A stretch of DNA of 64,000 nt from Shewanella colwelliana ATCC 39565 (GCF_000518705.1 NZ_JAEC01000018.1:1-64000), one strand, 5' to 3'. Counted from the stretch's first letter, positions 44,233 to 54,002 are shown. A program made the numbers and translations. The notes: generated by a model not told the origin, from the sequence alone.

Positions 44233-44676
44233 ATGAATATAATCGGGTTGGATCACTTTACTATCAGAACCTCACGTCTCGATGACACGCGCACATTTTT
44301 TCAAGTTGTCCTTGGCTTACAAATAGGTTGGCGTCCGCCGTTTGGTTTTGCTGGGCATTGGCTCTATGCCGCGGACAAGCCCATTCTGCATTTAGTCGAA
44401 GCTGGCACTGTGGCACTAGACACCTATTTAGGTGGCAGCACAAACGGCTATGGCTCTGGGCGCATTGATCATCTCTCTTTTCGCGGCAGTGACTTACACC
44501 AAATGCAGCAGCACCTGTCTCAACTCGAAATCATGTTTCAAGAACGAATCGTACCTGAGATTGGGGAGCATCAGTTATTTCTACAAGATCCCAATGGCAT
44601 CACTGTGGAAGTGATTTTCCCCCTCACACAGCGCAACGCCTCAGCTGGGGCAGCGACAACAGATTCAACGCTTTAG
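44233..44676 (+). CDS. VOC (glyoxalase/bleomycin resistance) family protein
   Basis: This 147-residue protein has the two beta-alpha-beta-beta-beta units of the VOC fold. It starts with LDHFTIRTSRLDDTRTFFQVVLGL (metal-ligand His near the N-terminus), has RIDHLSFRG mid-chain and ends with LFLQDPNGITVEVIF (Glu ligand). The His/His/Glu set suggests a metal enzyme, perhaps a dioxygenase, isomerase or glyoxalase-type lyase. It belongs with the ene-reductase gene by direction and spacing; the combined pathway is unknown. Confidence 0.85.
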   Translation: MNIIGLDHFTIRTSRLDDTRTFFQVVLGLQIGWRPPFGFAGHWLYAADKPILHLVEAGTVALDTYLGGSTNGYGSGRIDHLSFRGSDLHQMQQHLSQLEIMFQERIVPEIGEHQLFLQDPNGITVEVIFPLTQRNASAGAATTDSTL

Positions 44677-44789
44677 GCATAAAGCTGACAATCTATAACG
44701 AAGGAGCGCTCCTTCAACCAACAACGAAACAGAGGCCAACGTTGGATCAATTGGCCACTGACTCACTATTTAATTAAGGCGTGATAGCA

Positions 44790-45665
44790 ATGAATTCAAT
44801 GAATGAGAGAAGTACAGGCCTAAGTAACGAAAGCGCACAGGATAAGCAAGTCATTCGCATGGGGGTCACGGATTTAAGTTTCCACCGAGTCACCGCAGCT
44901 GTAGTCGCCCATGTGATAAGAATAATGGGCAAAGAGGTGCAACCAAGCTATGCACTGCATGAGGCTAACTTTAATCAGCTAGGGGACGGCAAAGTTGATA
45001 TGATCTGTTCCGCCTGGCTACCCCATAGCCATGGAATGTATCGACAACATGTTGAAGAGCAGATCTCCACTCGACAACTCGGCCTCCACTATGAAGCCTA
45101 TGCATTGTGGGGGGTGCCAGATTACGTGCCAGTGGAACTAGTCGCTAGCATTGAAGACTTACTAAAACCTGAAGTTCAACAACGTATGCGGCCGATCATC
45201 CAAGGAATTGGTGAAGGCGCGGGTATCACCCGCTTTTCCAAAGACATCATGACGCAATACGGTTTAACCGCGGCAGGTTATCAATTTAGAACGGGAACGC
45301 AAGCCGATTGTGTCGCCGCTTTTGAAGCTGCCACTGCCGTCAATGATTGGGTGGTTGTCCCGCTTTGGCACCCGCAATTTTTACATCACCAATACCCTAT
45401 ACGTGATCTCCAAGACCCAAAAGGGTTGCTGGGAGGTAAAGACAACGCTGTGTTGCTGGCTAATGAGCAAACATTGACGCTTAATTTTTCGCCAACACAG
45501 ATTCAAGTGCTTGATAACATCGTACTGTCGAATCAGATTGTTGCTGAACTTGATTATGCCGCTAATCGACAAGGATTAAGTGAAGATGAGGCAGCGGCAA
45601 ACTGGTTAATGGCTAACCCTCAACATTTGGCTGCTTGGCTAGCGCCATTGCTTAACCCCTCATAA
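44790..45665 (+). CDS. Glycine-betaine-type (OpuAC) substrate-binding protein without signal peptide
   Basis: The protein is 291 residues from ATG 44790 (AAGG ten bases upstream). The whole chain matches the OpuAC/ProX-type ligand-binding fold (LSFHRVTAAVVAHVI; VDMICSAWLPHSHGMY; TRFSKDIMTQYGL; WVVVPLWHPQFLHHQYPI). There is no signal peptide and no transporter genes adjoin. A cytoplasmic binding protein of this type could act as a sensor, carrier or enzyme-like protein. The ligand may be a quaternary amine or sulfonium compound, as is usual for the family; this is inference. Confidence 0.8.
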   Translation: MNSMNERSTGLSNESAQDKQVIRMGVTDLSFHRVTAAVVAHVIRIMGKEVQPSYALHEANFNQLGDGKVDMICSAWLPHSHGMYRQHVEEQISTRQLGLHYEAYALWGVPDYVPVELVASIEDLLKPEVQQRMRPIIQGIGEGAGITRFSKDIMTQYGLTAAGYQFRTGTQADCVAAFEAATAVNDWVVVPLWHPQFLHHQYPIRDLQDPKGLLGGKDNAVLLANEQTLTLNFSPTQIQVLDNIVLSNQIVAELDYAANRQGLSEDEAAANWLMANPQHLAAWLAPLLNPS

Positions 45666-45980
45666 GCTAGAAACACTATGATTAACTTTGTGCAAGCCCT
45701 TAGGCTTTTGTTCAAAATCTAACGAAAATTCTTGTCTGGCACTAACCAATTAGCACACAAATAGATAAACTGTAGCGCAGGGAAGCGCCAATGTTAAGTG
45801 TGTCGTGTTTGGCCAAGGTGATATGGGTATCGTGTGTTTATCACCTTAATTATTATCGATCGCGTGTCCGGCGAGGAATGTACAGATAGTTCTGCTGCAA
45901 GCAATTAACTTCCACTGAAGGTTCGACCTTCAAACACACTTCGCCAATACCCACGCAGCAAAACGCTAAAACTCCAAACC
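45666..45980. other. Intergenic region with direct repeat copy B
   Basis: No gene is visible in these 315 bases. The 43-base copy B (45735-45777) of the direct repeat lies here, downstream of the OpuAC-like gene. The rest shows no clear promoter or hairpin. Confidence 0.5.
45735..45777 (+). repeat. Direct repeat copy B
   Basis: It matches 41865-41907 at 32 of 43 positions, same orientation. The two copies bracket exactly the LysR, ene-reductase, VOC and OpuAC-like genes. Confidence 0.5.
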
Positions 45981-46574
45981 TTACTCCACAGAACGATCCC
46001 ATATGTTAGGTATTACCTTACTGGTATACCCTGAAATAAACGGCTGTTTCTTCCCTGTCTCTGCGTCATACACATGACGCTTTACCGCACCGATATTTCC
46101 GCCGTAGATGTGAATGCTGATCGACACACTATCTTTAAGGGCATTTGATACCTTATGGATATCGCCAAGGCGCGGTGAGACAAGATCAACGCTACCTGTG
46201 GGCAAATGATGTGAACCCATTGCACGCAAGCGAGCGTTTGCAGGGTCTCGCTCATATTCCTCACAGAGCTCGGCGCCACGCATAACGCCAACCATACCCC
46301 ACACCGTATGGTCGTGCACAGGGGTGGTTTGCCCCGGCGCCCAAACAAAACTCACCAAAGAAAAACGCTCCAACGGATCGCAATAGAGCAAGTACTGCTG
46401 ATACCTTTCTACACTCGGCTTGGCAAACGCCTCTGGCAACCAATCATCATGATGAATAAGCGATGAGAGCAGCTTTTTACCATCGACAAAGATACGCTCC
46501 TCGTCATTATCAGCTTGCTCAATTAATTGGGTGAACGACTGAATAAACGTCCGCAATCTAGCGCTATTTTCCAT
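45981..46574 (-). CDS. Thiol dioxygenase of the cysteine dioxygenase superfamily
   Basis: This 197-residue cytoplasmic cupin starts at ATG 46574. The three-histidine iron site can be read as His-x-His in TTPVHDHTVWGMVGV plus the His in GDIHKVSN. This fits cysteine or 3-mercaptopropionate dioxygenases, which oxidise a thiol to a sulfinate with O2; the bacterial enzymes lacking the Cys-Tyr crosslink often prefer 3-mercaptopropionate. The LysR gene lies 206 bases upstream on the same strand and may control it. Substrate choice needs biochemistry. Confidence 0.85.
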   Translation of the reverse strand: MENSARLRTFIQSFTQLIEQADNDEERIFVDGKKLLSSLIHHDDWLPEAFAKPSVERYQQYLLYCDPLERFSLVSFVWAPGQTTPVHDHTVWGMVGVMRGAELCEEYERDPANARLRAMGSHHLPTGSVDLVSPRLGDIHKVSNALKDSVSISIHIYGGNIGAVKRHVYDAETGKKQPFISGYTSKVIPNIWDRSVE

Positions 46575-46779
46575 TACATCATCTTCTATAGACTGGTGTT
46601 CAAACAAGCGTAGGTGATTTGAACACACCAATAAATAGGCAATAGGTCGATACAAGATCACAACTAAAGGTGGTTGCCAAGAAACAACCCGATGACATCA
46701 AATGCAGTCTAATCGAGGAGATACATCACTCAGCCCAAACCAGCTCGCGCAGACGCTAAAAATAAAATGTCATAGGCCT

Positions 46780-47712
46780 TCACTCAAAAGCCGCTCGACT
46801 GCATTCAACAATCTGTTGATGCAACCAACGTGAGGCCGGATCATTCATACTCTGACGGTGCCAAACCAAACTATAAGCGACCTTGCCATAGTCAAAGGGC
46901 AATGCTCGGACCACCAATCCTTTAGCCTGACATGCACTATTGGCCCAGTGGCGTGAACAGGTAAACAGCAGTTCACTGTGATGACACATTAACGCCGCAC
47001 TGCCAAAATCGGGAACCACAACAGGAGTGGCACGTTGACAGGACTGTTGGGCCAACTGCATCTCAAAAAAGGGAATATTTAAATCTGCATCGCTTATTCC
47101 GACGTGGCTAAAAGCTAAGTAGTCAGCCATGGTGATCGTCTCTATACCTACCAGCGGATGGGTCGAATTCATTAAACACACCATCTGATCATCAATTAGG
47201 GTTTCCCATACCAAATCTTGCTGGGTGATGGGCGGCTGGCTGCGATCATGGGGAAGTACAATGAAATCTAACGAGCCTCGTACTAGCCCATCAAACCCTA
47301 TCCCCTCCTTTGCACAGATGGTTAAGCGAATATTGGGGGCGATTTTCAGCACCTTGGCTGTTAATTTCGCCGCCAGTAATTCAAAAGTACTTTCACGCAT
47401 GGCCAATGAAAAACAGCCCTCATACAGGGCAGGATTAAAGGTCTCTTGGCTGACCATCTGATTCATGTCATTAATGATTTGATGCACACTCGGGCCAAGT
47501 CGGCGAGCCACTGGCGTGGCCACTAACTTATTACCACTTCGGTAAAATAGCTCATCGTCTAAGCTATTACGCAGTTGGCTTAACGTCTTGCTGACAGATG
47601 AGGGACTAAGGCAAAGCCGCCGAGCGCTGTCTGTCACACTCAAGGTGTCCAGCATCACGTGTAACGTAATTAAGTGTTTCATGCTAATGCGTGAAAGTTT
47701 AGCCAGCTCCAT
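46780..47712 (-). CDS. LysR-family regulator near the thiol dioxygenase
   Basis: The protein is 310 residues. An N-terminal HTH (about 15-75, SVTDSARRLCLSPSSVSKTLSQLR) is followed by a substrate-binding domain with several Cys residues. It has the same strand and direction as the dioxygenase gene, with 206 bases between. It shows recognisable similarity to the LysR gene at 60848-61828 (SSVSKTLSQLRNSLDDELFYR versus SALSKSLNRLRDTLGDPLFIR, in shared halves). The effector is unknown. Confidence 0.88.
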   Translation of the reverse strand: MELAKLSRISMKHLITLHVMLDTLSVTDSARRLCLSPSSVSKTLSQLRNSLDDELFYRSGNKLVATPVARRLGPSVHQIINDMNQMVSQETFNPALYEGCFSLAMRESTFELLAAKLTAKVLKIAPNIRLTICAKEGIGFDGLVRGSLDFIVLPHDRSQPPITQQDLVWETLIDDQMVCLMNSTHPLVGIETITMADYLAFSHVGISDADLNIPFFEMQLAQQSCQRATPVVVPDFGSAALMCHHSELLFTCSRHWANSACQAKGLVVRALPFDYGKVAYSLVWHRQSMNDPASRWLHQQIVECSRAAFE

Positions 47713-47871
47713 ACCTATCTCATCGAATTAATAACCGCTACTGGCAATATAAACCTAAATGGAGACGATGTTGATAGCGATGGTGATAATCACGATCCCA
47801 CTCACAGTGACGTTTTCCAGCGGTGACTTTTGCCGTATAATCGCCGCTCCCCAATACTAAGGTAAGCCACT

Positions 47872-48339
47872 ATGTTCCACATTGCCCTTTATGAGCCAGA
47901 GATAGCGCCCAACACTGGAAACATTATCCGACTTTGCGCCAACAATGGCTGCCAGCTTCACCTTATCGAACCACTCGGTTTTGACCTCGAAGAGAAAAAG
48001 CTGCGTCGCGCGGGGCTCGACTACGCCGACCTCACTCACGTAACACGCCATAAGGATTTCGCCAGCTTTTTAGAGGTGATGGCTGGTAAACGCATCATGG
48101 CGTGCACCACTAAAGGCAGTCGACCTCACAGCGAACTCAGCTTCGAGAAAGATGATGTGTTGTTATTTGGCCCAGAGACCCGTGGTTTACCCATAGAGAT
48201 TATCGAGTCCTTACCCACGTCACAGCGTCTAAGGATCCCCATGGCGGCAAGCAGCCGCAGTCTAAACCTATCAAATGCGGTTGCTATCATCAGTTATGAG
48301 GCATGGCGTCAAATTGGGTATGAAGGCGCATTAAGCTAA
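47872..48339 (+). CDS. trmL: tRNA (cytidine(34)-2'-O)-methyltransferase
   Basis: The protein is 155 residues, a SPOUT methyltransferase with its trefoil-knot motifs: [29 protein letters not shown] and [11 protein letters not shown]. TrmL methylates the wobble ribose of tRNA-Leu(CAA) and tRNA-Leu(UAA) in the cytoplasm. The size equals E. coli TrmL (157). It stands alone, with a GGTAAG ribosome site. Confidence 0.96.
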   Translation: MFHIALYEPEIAPNTGNIIRLCANNGCQLHLIEPLGFDLEEKKLRRAGLDYADLTHVTRHKDFASFLEVMAGKRIMACTTKGSRPHSELSFEKDDVLLFGPETRGLPIEIIESLPTSQRLRIPMAASSRSLNLSNAVAIISYEAWRQIGYEGALS

Positions 48340-48553
48340 CGTCAGTAGCCGTCTCAGCGTCAGCCTGAACACCTAACATTTTCAGGCTGACTACCAAACG
48401 TAACCCCACAAAAACGTTAAACAATTAGTCAATCCCACTAAAAACTGACTCTCACCCCCTATATTTGTAGAACTTAACGCCATAAACCAGCTAAAGTGTT
48501 CAAGGAGGCGTTGATGTGACAACTATAATTTCGCCCCAGCAGAGGGAGAGGTT

Positions 48554-49588
48554 ATGGGCAAAATAAAGCGACTCCAGCATGCGTTAAGCGAAAAAGATAA
48601 CGACGCAGCCTTTTTACTGCAAGGCAGTAAAAAAACCCTGTTTGTGATTCTCACTATCGTCTGTGTGATGTTTGTTCCACTGGCTATCAAAAACATCTTG
48701 GTTGAGAACTACCTGTTAGCGTGTTTGTTAGGCCTGTTTATTTTATTAGTGATTATCGATGTACTAGCCCTGCACCGTGGCCAGGTACTTCCCATTAATA
48801 AAAATGCGGTGATGACCATTCTGGTAGCTAGCCTTGGGATTACCATCAATCAAATAGGAGCAAGTGCCATTTATTGGGCGTTTCCTATGGTGATTTCGAT
48901 TATCTATATCCTGCCATTTCGCTCTTCACTCACTTTCAACGGCATTATCTTAGCCATTGTCACCTTTGAAGCCTTTATTAAAACCGACAGCGCATCAGCT
49001 ATTAGGGCCAGCGTCGCGTTGGCATTAACCATCATTATTTCTGGGCTGATCATTTTACATATCAACCGTCTCAAGCAAAACTTGATTAACGAATCGATTC
49101 GTGACCCCATGACCAATGCTTTTAACCGACGCCAACTCGGCAGTCACCTCAGCAATTGTCTCGCGCAGAAGCAGTGCAATGATATCGACTCAGGGATCTT
49201 GATGCTGGATATCGACCATTTCAAAAAAATAAACGACACCTTTGGCCACAGCACAGGCGATATGGTCCTCAAACGTGTCACACAATTGCTTTTTAAACAT
49301 ATCAGAGAGACTGATCTCTTGTTCCGAGTCGGTGGCGAAGAGTTCCTGTTGTTGATGCACAACATTGATAGTCATACGGCCAAACAAGTCGCTGAAAAAC
49401 TACGTAAAATAATTGAGAAAGAGGTGATTATCGATAACCACCCAATAACGGTGAGTATTGGCATCAGTATGGCGCTCGCCCATATCGATGACGATAACTG
49501 GATGAGGTATGCCGATCATGCTTTGTACGACGCTAAAGAGAGTGGGCGGAACCAGATTAAAATGCATCAACCTTTAAGCGACTATTGA
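48554..49588 (+). CDS. Membrane diguanylate cyclase (GGDEF)
   Basis: The protein is 344 residues: five or six N-terminal transmembrane helices (about 25-175), a short coil, then a GGDEF domain with the active motif GGEEF at 260-264 and the DxxxFKxxND-type metal block LDIDHFKKINDTFGH. It makes cyclic di-GMP. No RxxD inhibitory site was seen before the motif. A GGGAGAGG ribosome site precedes the ATG. Confidence 0.93.
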   Translation: MGKIKRLQHALSEKDNDAAFLLQGSKKTLFVILTIVCVMFVPLAIKNILVENYLLACLLGLFILLVIIDVLALHRGQVLPINKNAVMTILVASLGITINQIGASAIYWAFPMVISIIYILPFRSSLTFNGIILAIVTFEAFIKTDSASAIRASVALALTIIISGLIILHINRLKQNLINESIRDPMTNAFNRRQLGSHLSNCLAQKQCNDIDSGILMLDIDHFKKINDTFGHSTGDMVLKRVTQLLFKHIRETDLLFRVGGEEFLLLMHNIDSHTAKQVAEKLRKIIEKEVIIDNHPITVSIGISMALAHIDDDNWMRYADHALYDAKESGRNQIKMHQPLSDY

Positions 49589-49592
49589 ACCA

Positions 49593-50114
49593 CTAGGGCT
49601 TAACGCCTCCTGCAGGAGTAAACGCTAACGCTCGATACAGCTGATAGCCATCATCGTCATGATCTAGGTACTGCACATTTTGCAACCATAGCCAGCCTGT
49701 ATCGCGGGGGTCGAAGCGCAGTTGTATTAACGCTGGTCGCTGTTTAACCATACCTTTGCCGAGTAAAGAAAACCCCTCTCCTTCTTGGTACAGGGAAAAC
49801 TGCTGACGTTTGTCGTCATCGACACCGTTAAAATAGAGCAGCTCAACTTGAAAATCCGCTTGCCGAAACCACCAGGTTTCACTCAAATTATGGCTGGCAT
49901 GTTCACTAACAGAGATAATCAGCTGACGATGATCGGCAGAGCAAATAGCATCGATTGTTATCGTTTTAGGCACACCTTGTGGCCGAGATGCCTCTCCTCG
50001 CCACTGCCCAACTAGCGCCTGACAAAATGGGGCTAACTCAATCTTTTCGGCATGTAACGGTATGCTAATAACGCCCACGCAAAAGATCAGCAAGCATAAC
50101 AATAAGGTCTTCAA
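49593..50114 (-). CDS. Hypothetical exported protein
   Basis: The protein is 173 residues with a signal peptide (1-22). The beta-rich mature part (CQALVGQWRGEASRPQG; GKGMVKQRPALIQLRFD) resembles lipocalin-like folds by secondary structure only. No named family was recognised. It is convergent with the diguanylate cyclase gene, with four bases between the stops. Confidence 0.65.
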   Translation of the reverse strand: MKTLLLCLLIFCVGVISIPLHAEKIELAPFCQALVGQWRGEASRPQGVPKTITIDAICSADHRQLIISVSEHASHNLSETWWFRQADFQVELLYFNGVDDDKRQQFSLYQEGEGFSLLGKGMVKQRPALIQLRFDPRDTGWLWLQNVQYLDHDDDGYQLYRALAFTPAGGVKP

Positions 50115-50186
50115 TTATTTCACGATTATCGATGCAAAGTAGAGTCTTAAACTTAGCTGACTTAGGTAAGAAATGCCACCGCAAAA

Positions 50187-50218
50187 AAAACCACAAAGCA
50201 GGCTGCTTTGTGGTTTTT
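50187..50218 (-). terminator. Terminator of the M16 peptidase pair
   Basis: AAAACCACAAAGCA (50187-50200) pairs with TGCTTTGTGGTTTT (50204-50217), a 14-bp perfect stem. Confidence 0.87.
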
Positions 50219-50255
50219 AATTAGCACTTTAGGTTAGCAAAAACCAAGATAAGGA

Positions 50256-51704
50256 TTACTGGCCAAAGCCAATCTCGTTAATCTCAACCTGAGTGACATC
50301 ACCATATTGTGCGGCAACCTCTGCAATCTTCTCAGCGTTACCAATCAACACATATTGAAGGTTTTCCTGAGGAAAATAGCTGCTCACTAGACGCTGGGTC
50401 TCTGCCAAGGTTAGCCCATCAACTTTTGCTTGAAAGTCATTGATAAAGCGATCATCGAAACCGTAAACGTACATGTCGGCAAGTAACTCAGCCATCTGAC
50501 CACTGGTCTCAAACTTTGGCGGGAACTGCCCTTTCACATAGGCCTTAGCCGAATCTAAGGTTGCTTGATCAATACCTTTTTCCCATAAACGTGCATAGGT
50601 TTTCAGGGCAAGATCGATAGCTTCTTTAGTAGTTTCGCTCTTAGTAAAGGTACTGATTCTGAACACGCCACCTTGAGAGTAAGCGGTAAAGCCAGAGCGA
50701 GCGCCGTAGGTGAGACCGGCATTCACACGTAGTTCATCATTCAACCAAGAGGTAAAACGACCGCCTAAGATAGTATTGACCACCTGTAGACCGACGTAAT
50801 CAGGGTTATCACGCGAGATCCCTTTACCACCAATCAAGAAGGTAGTTTCAATGGCATCACCCTTATTGACCAACAACACTTTACTGGCACTTAGCGAGGG
50901 CTGCTGCGCAGATAAGTTAGCTGGCGTTATCGACTCACCTGCCCCCCAATCACCAAAAAGCTTAGCAACCTTGGCTTTCATCTCTTGGCTATTGAAGTCA
51001 CCCACGATGGAAATGGCACTGTTAGCAGGCTGATAATAGCTCTTATGGAACGCTCTTAACTGCGAAACATTAAGCTCCTCCAAAGAGGTGCGCGTACCTG
51101 AACTTGGATTTCCATAAGGATGCTCACCAAAGATCATCTTGTCGAAATAGCGACTAATGACACTGCGCGGGCTCTCCTTGGCTTGCGCCAAACCAGCAAT
51201 TTCACGTTGACGCAGCTTATCAAACTCAGCACTGTCAAAATCTGGCGCTATGATAACGTCACGTACTAGGGGTAACATCTTGTCGAGGTCTTTGGCCATA
51301 AAATCGGCACCGATATAACTGCCCTCTTTGCCAGCATCTGCACCAATAGATGCACCGAGGAAATCGACCATCTGTTCAATATCTGACTTTGACTTGCCAT
51401 TTGCTCCCAGCAACAGAGATTGCGCCGTCATACCAGCCACACCTGAGGTGGTATCGTTTACGGCCCCCGCACGGATCACCGCGTTAACGGTAATGAGTGG
51501 CACTTCGCGTTGTGGCATCAAGTAGATGGTTAAGCCATTATCCAGCTGGTACTGCTCGTATGCAGGCATTTTAAAGCTACCAGTGTCCACTGTCGTTGGC
51601 GCGGTGGTGGTTGCACATCCAGTTAATGCAAACGCGCCAGCCACTGCCAAAGCAGTACCTAACTGAGTTAGTTTCTTAGGTAGATGGGTCATTAACTGTC
51701 TCAT
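50256..51704 (-). CDS. M16-family peptidase-like lipoprotein, inactive partner
   Basis: The protein is 482 residues with a lipobox LTGC at about residues 26-29. It has the two-domain M16 fold, but the HxxEH zinc motif is replaced by GMTAQ (VAGMTAQSLLLG), so the chain cannot bind zinc there. It carries the companion-subunit features of paired M16 proteins. The start overlaps the upstream M16 gene's stop by four bases (ATGA). Confidence 0.9.
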   Translation of the reverse strand: MRQLMTHLPKKLTQLGTALAVAGAFALTGCATTTAPTTVDTGSFKMPAYEQYQLDNGLTIYLMPQREVPLITVNAVIRAGAVNDTTSGVAGMTAQSLLLGANGKSKSDIEQMVDFLGASIGADAGKEGSYIGADFMAKDLDKMLPLVRDVIIAPDFDSAEFDKLRQREIAGLAQAKESPRSVISRYFDKMIFGEHPYGNPSSGTRTSLEELNVSQLRAFHKSYYQPANSAISIVGDFNSQEMKAKVAKLFGDWGAGESITPANLSAQQPSLSASKVLLVNKGDAIETTFLIGGKGISRDNPDYVGLQVVNTILGGRFTSWLNDELRVNAGLTYGARSGFTAYSQGGVFRISTFTKSETTKEAIDLALKTYARLWEKGIDQATLDSAKAYVKGQFPPKFETSGQMAELLADMYVYGFDDRFINDFQAKVDGLTLAETQRLVSSYFPQENLQYVLIGNAEKIAEVAAQYGDVTQVEINEIGFGQ

Positions 51705-53032
51705 TCGTCACTCTCCTCTGTAGCCGCCAGAACTGCAACGGTGCGATTGGCGCGACGTAAATAGGTTTGGGCTACACGTTGAACATCTTCAGGTGTGACC
51801 TTGTTGTAAGCCTCTGGCGCATTAAACAGCTTATCGAAACTGCCAAAGTAAAGCTCATAAGTCCCTAAGGTATTTGCTTTGCCGTTAATCGTTTCCATGG
51901 CACGGTAGAAGTTCATCAGCTTGATATTTTTTACTTTGTCTAGCTCTTGCTGAGTGACACCTTCGCGGGCAATACGATTCACTTCGGCAATCATGCCTTT
52001 CTCAAGCTCTGTCGCTGTGATGCCTGGGTTTGCCACCCCCATAACGTAGAACAAGTTAGGGTCGAAACTCATTGGCATATAGGTTTCGACTTCGATAGCC
52101 ACTTGTTTTTCAACAAGACCTTGATAGAGACGCGAGCTATTGCCAGTCGTTAATACAGAAGAGAGCAGATCCAGCGCGTAGTAGTCATCACTTGATGTCG
52201 CAGGCACATGATACGCCAACATCACATTAGGCGTGCTCACTGAAGCTTTTTGCACATACACACGTCGTTCACCTTTTTGCAGCGGCTCGACGGTTTTAAC
52301 TTCACGTGGCGGGGCCTGCGCAGGAATAGGCGCAAAGTATTTATTAGCTAGGGTTTTCACTTCAGCCAGTTTTACATCACCCGCAATCACCACGACAGCA
52401 TTGTTCGGGGCATAGTAGGTTTTGTGGTATTGCACTAAGTCGTCCAACGTCCATGCGGCAATGTCTGATTCGTGGCCAATAACAGACCAGCTATAAGGAT
52501 GTGCTCTAAACGCAGCGCCTTTGATCTCTTCTTGCAAGGTACGCCAATTTGAGTTTTCAAGCCCGGTAGTGCGCTCAGACGCCACAACCCCACGTTCGCT
52601 TTCCACCATCTCGGCATTAATATCAAGGTTGGCGATACGATCGGCTTCTAGATCAAAAATGGTTTCTAGGGCGTTAGCAGGAAACCAATCTGTGTAGACG
52701 GTGAGGTTTTCGGTCGTGTAGGCATTGTTAGCCCCACCAGCAGCCTCCATGGTACGGTCAAACATCTTAGGGCCATACTTTTTTGAGCCATTAAACATCA
52801 TATGCTCAAAAAAATGTGAAATCCCAGTGATGCCTGGCACCTCATTACGCGAGCCCACTTTCCAAAAAAGGTACATATTGGCATTAGGAATTGAAGCATC
52901 CTCTAGCACCATAATTTTCATACCATTATCCAGCGTGAAGCTCTTTATATCTTCCGCTGTTGTTGCCTGAGTCGCCATTGAGGTCAAACTAACGCCAATG
53001 GAGATACACAGTGCGATTATCTTTCGCATCAT
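51701..53032 (-). CDS. M16-family zinc peptidase, active subunit
   Basis: The protein is 443 residues with a signal peptide (about 1-22). The inverted zinc motif HFFEH (in GISHFFEHMMFNG) and the downstream glutamate in a VESERGVVASE block are present, so catalysis is likely. The periplasmic enzyme probably forms a heterodimer with the inactive partner encoded just downstream, as in other paired M16 systems. The substrate is likely short unfolded peptides. Confidence 0.93.
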   Translation of the reverse strand: MMRKIIALCISIGVSLTSMATQATTAEDIKSFTLDNGMKIMVLEDASIPNANMYLFWKVGSRNEVPGITGISHFFEHMMFNGSKKYGPKMFDRTMEAAGGANNAYTTENLTVYTDWFPANALETIFDLEADRIANLDINAEMVESERGVVASERTTGLENSNWRTLQEEIKGAAFRAHPYSWSVIGHESDIAAWTLDDLVQYHKTYYAPNNAVVVIAGDVKLAEVKTLANKYFAPIPAQAPPREVKTVEPLQKGERRVYVQKASVSTPNVMLAYHVPATSSDDYYALDLLSSVLTTGNSSRLYQGLVEKQVAIEVETYMPMSFDPNLFYVMGVANPGITATELEKGMIAEVNRIAREGVTQQELDKVKNIKLMNFYRAMETINGKANTLGTYELYFGSFDKLFNAPEAYNKVTPEDVQRVAQTYLRRANRTVAVLAATEESDE

Positions 53033-53278
53033 CTGTCGTTCCCTCTATAGTGAGCAGATAAAAATTTATCCAAAAATTTTGCCAGTATTCGAGCTAACAA
53101 GCTGCTAGCCAACATTTGTTACTGGAATGGGTATAAGAGGCGATAATGGCGATAAGATCAAGTCTATTGTGATGACAAACCACAGACTTAATTGTAACTT
53201 ATTGCTTATGTGCCATGCTGATTAACCTAAACTAACCTGTAAGCACAGTGAATTATGGCCGCCACAAGGAGAAGCTGG

Positions 53279-53986
53279 GTGCCAAATAGCAATGACGGTA
53301 ATTTTAATTACCTAAATCGTATGAGCTGCAATACCGAAGCTCAACTGCAGATCTTGACCCCCACCCAGCCCATCAGGCTTCGCACCCGATTTATTGGCAT
53401 CAATCCTGAAAACGCGGTGATCTTTGCTTTGGGTACCGACAGACAATGGCTAGCGGCAAAGGAGTTTATCACCCAAGGACAAGGGGTAATTGTGCGTATC
53501 ATCAATAGCGATGATCCTGAAGCGAATATCATTGCCTTTAGAAGTAAAATCAAGACACTACTTAATCATGCGGGTCGATGGTTGATTATCGACTATCCCA
53601 GCCAACTGCAGAGTGTCGCCCTTAGGCAACATTCACGCATCCCCATTATGGTCAGCGCATCACTGCACGCACTCAAACCTGATGGCTACGAGAGTAAGCC
53701 GATCTCTAGTGGCAATTTGCATGATATTTCGATTAAGGGCGGTGCCTATGTGGGCAACCTTATTGAGGGCTGTGAAGCCGACCAAGCCTTACAGCTACAG
53801 GTCAAAATTGAGCAGTCTATGGAGACAATAGCCATGCCCATTACCGTTAAGAATATTCAACTCCCTGGTGATGATAGCAAGGAATGCCAGTATGGTTTTT
53901 CCATCAATAGTGACAATGATGTCGACGCCGAGGAGTTTGTGCAAAAAGTGGTACTCAGCCACTTAATGCAGCAACCTAAAAGCTAA
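53279..53986 (+). CDS. PilZ-domain c-di-GMP receptor, YcgR-like
   Basis: The protein is 235 residues from GTG 53279, chosen because AAGGAG lies seven bases upstream; the ATG at 53255 has no ribosome site. An N-terminal YcgR-like domain (about 20-105) is followed by a PilZ domain with RQHSR (RxxxR) and DISIKGG (close to D/NxSxxG), both needed for cyclic di-GMP binding. It could link the two GGDEF proteins in this window to motility or adhesion; this is inference. Confidence 0.85.
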   Translation: MPNSNDGNFNYLNRMSCNTEAQLQILTPTQPIRLRTRFIGINPENAVIFALGTDRQWLAAKEFITQGQGVIVRIINSDDPEANIIAFRSKIKTLLNHAGRWLIIDYPSQLQSVALRQHSRIPIMVSASLHALKPDGYESKPISSGNLHDISIKGGAYVGNLIEGCEADQALQLQVKIEQSMETIAMPITVKNIQLPGDDSKECQYGFSINSDNDVDAEEFVQKVVLSHLMQQPKS

Positions 53987-54002
53987 CATGCAAATATTTT
54001 GA

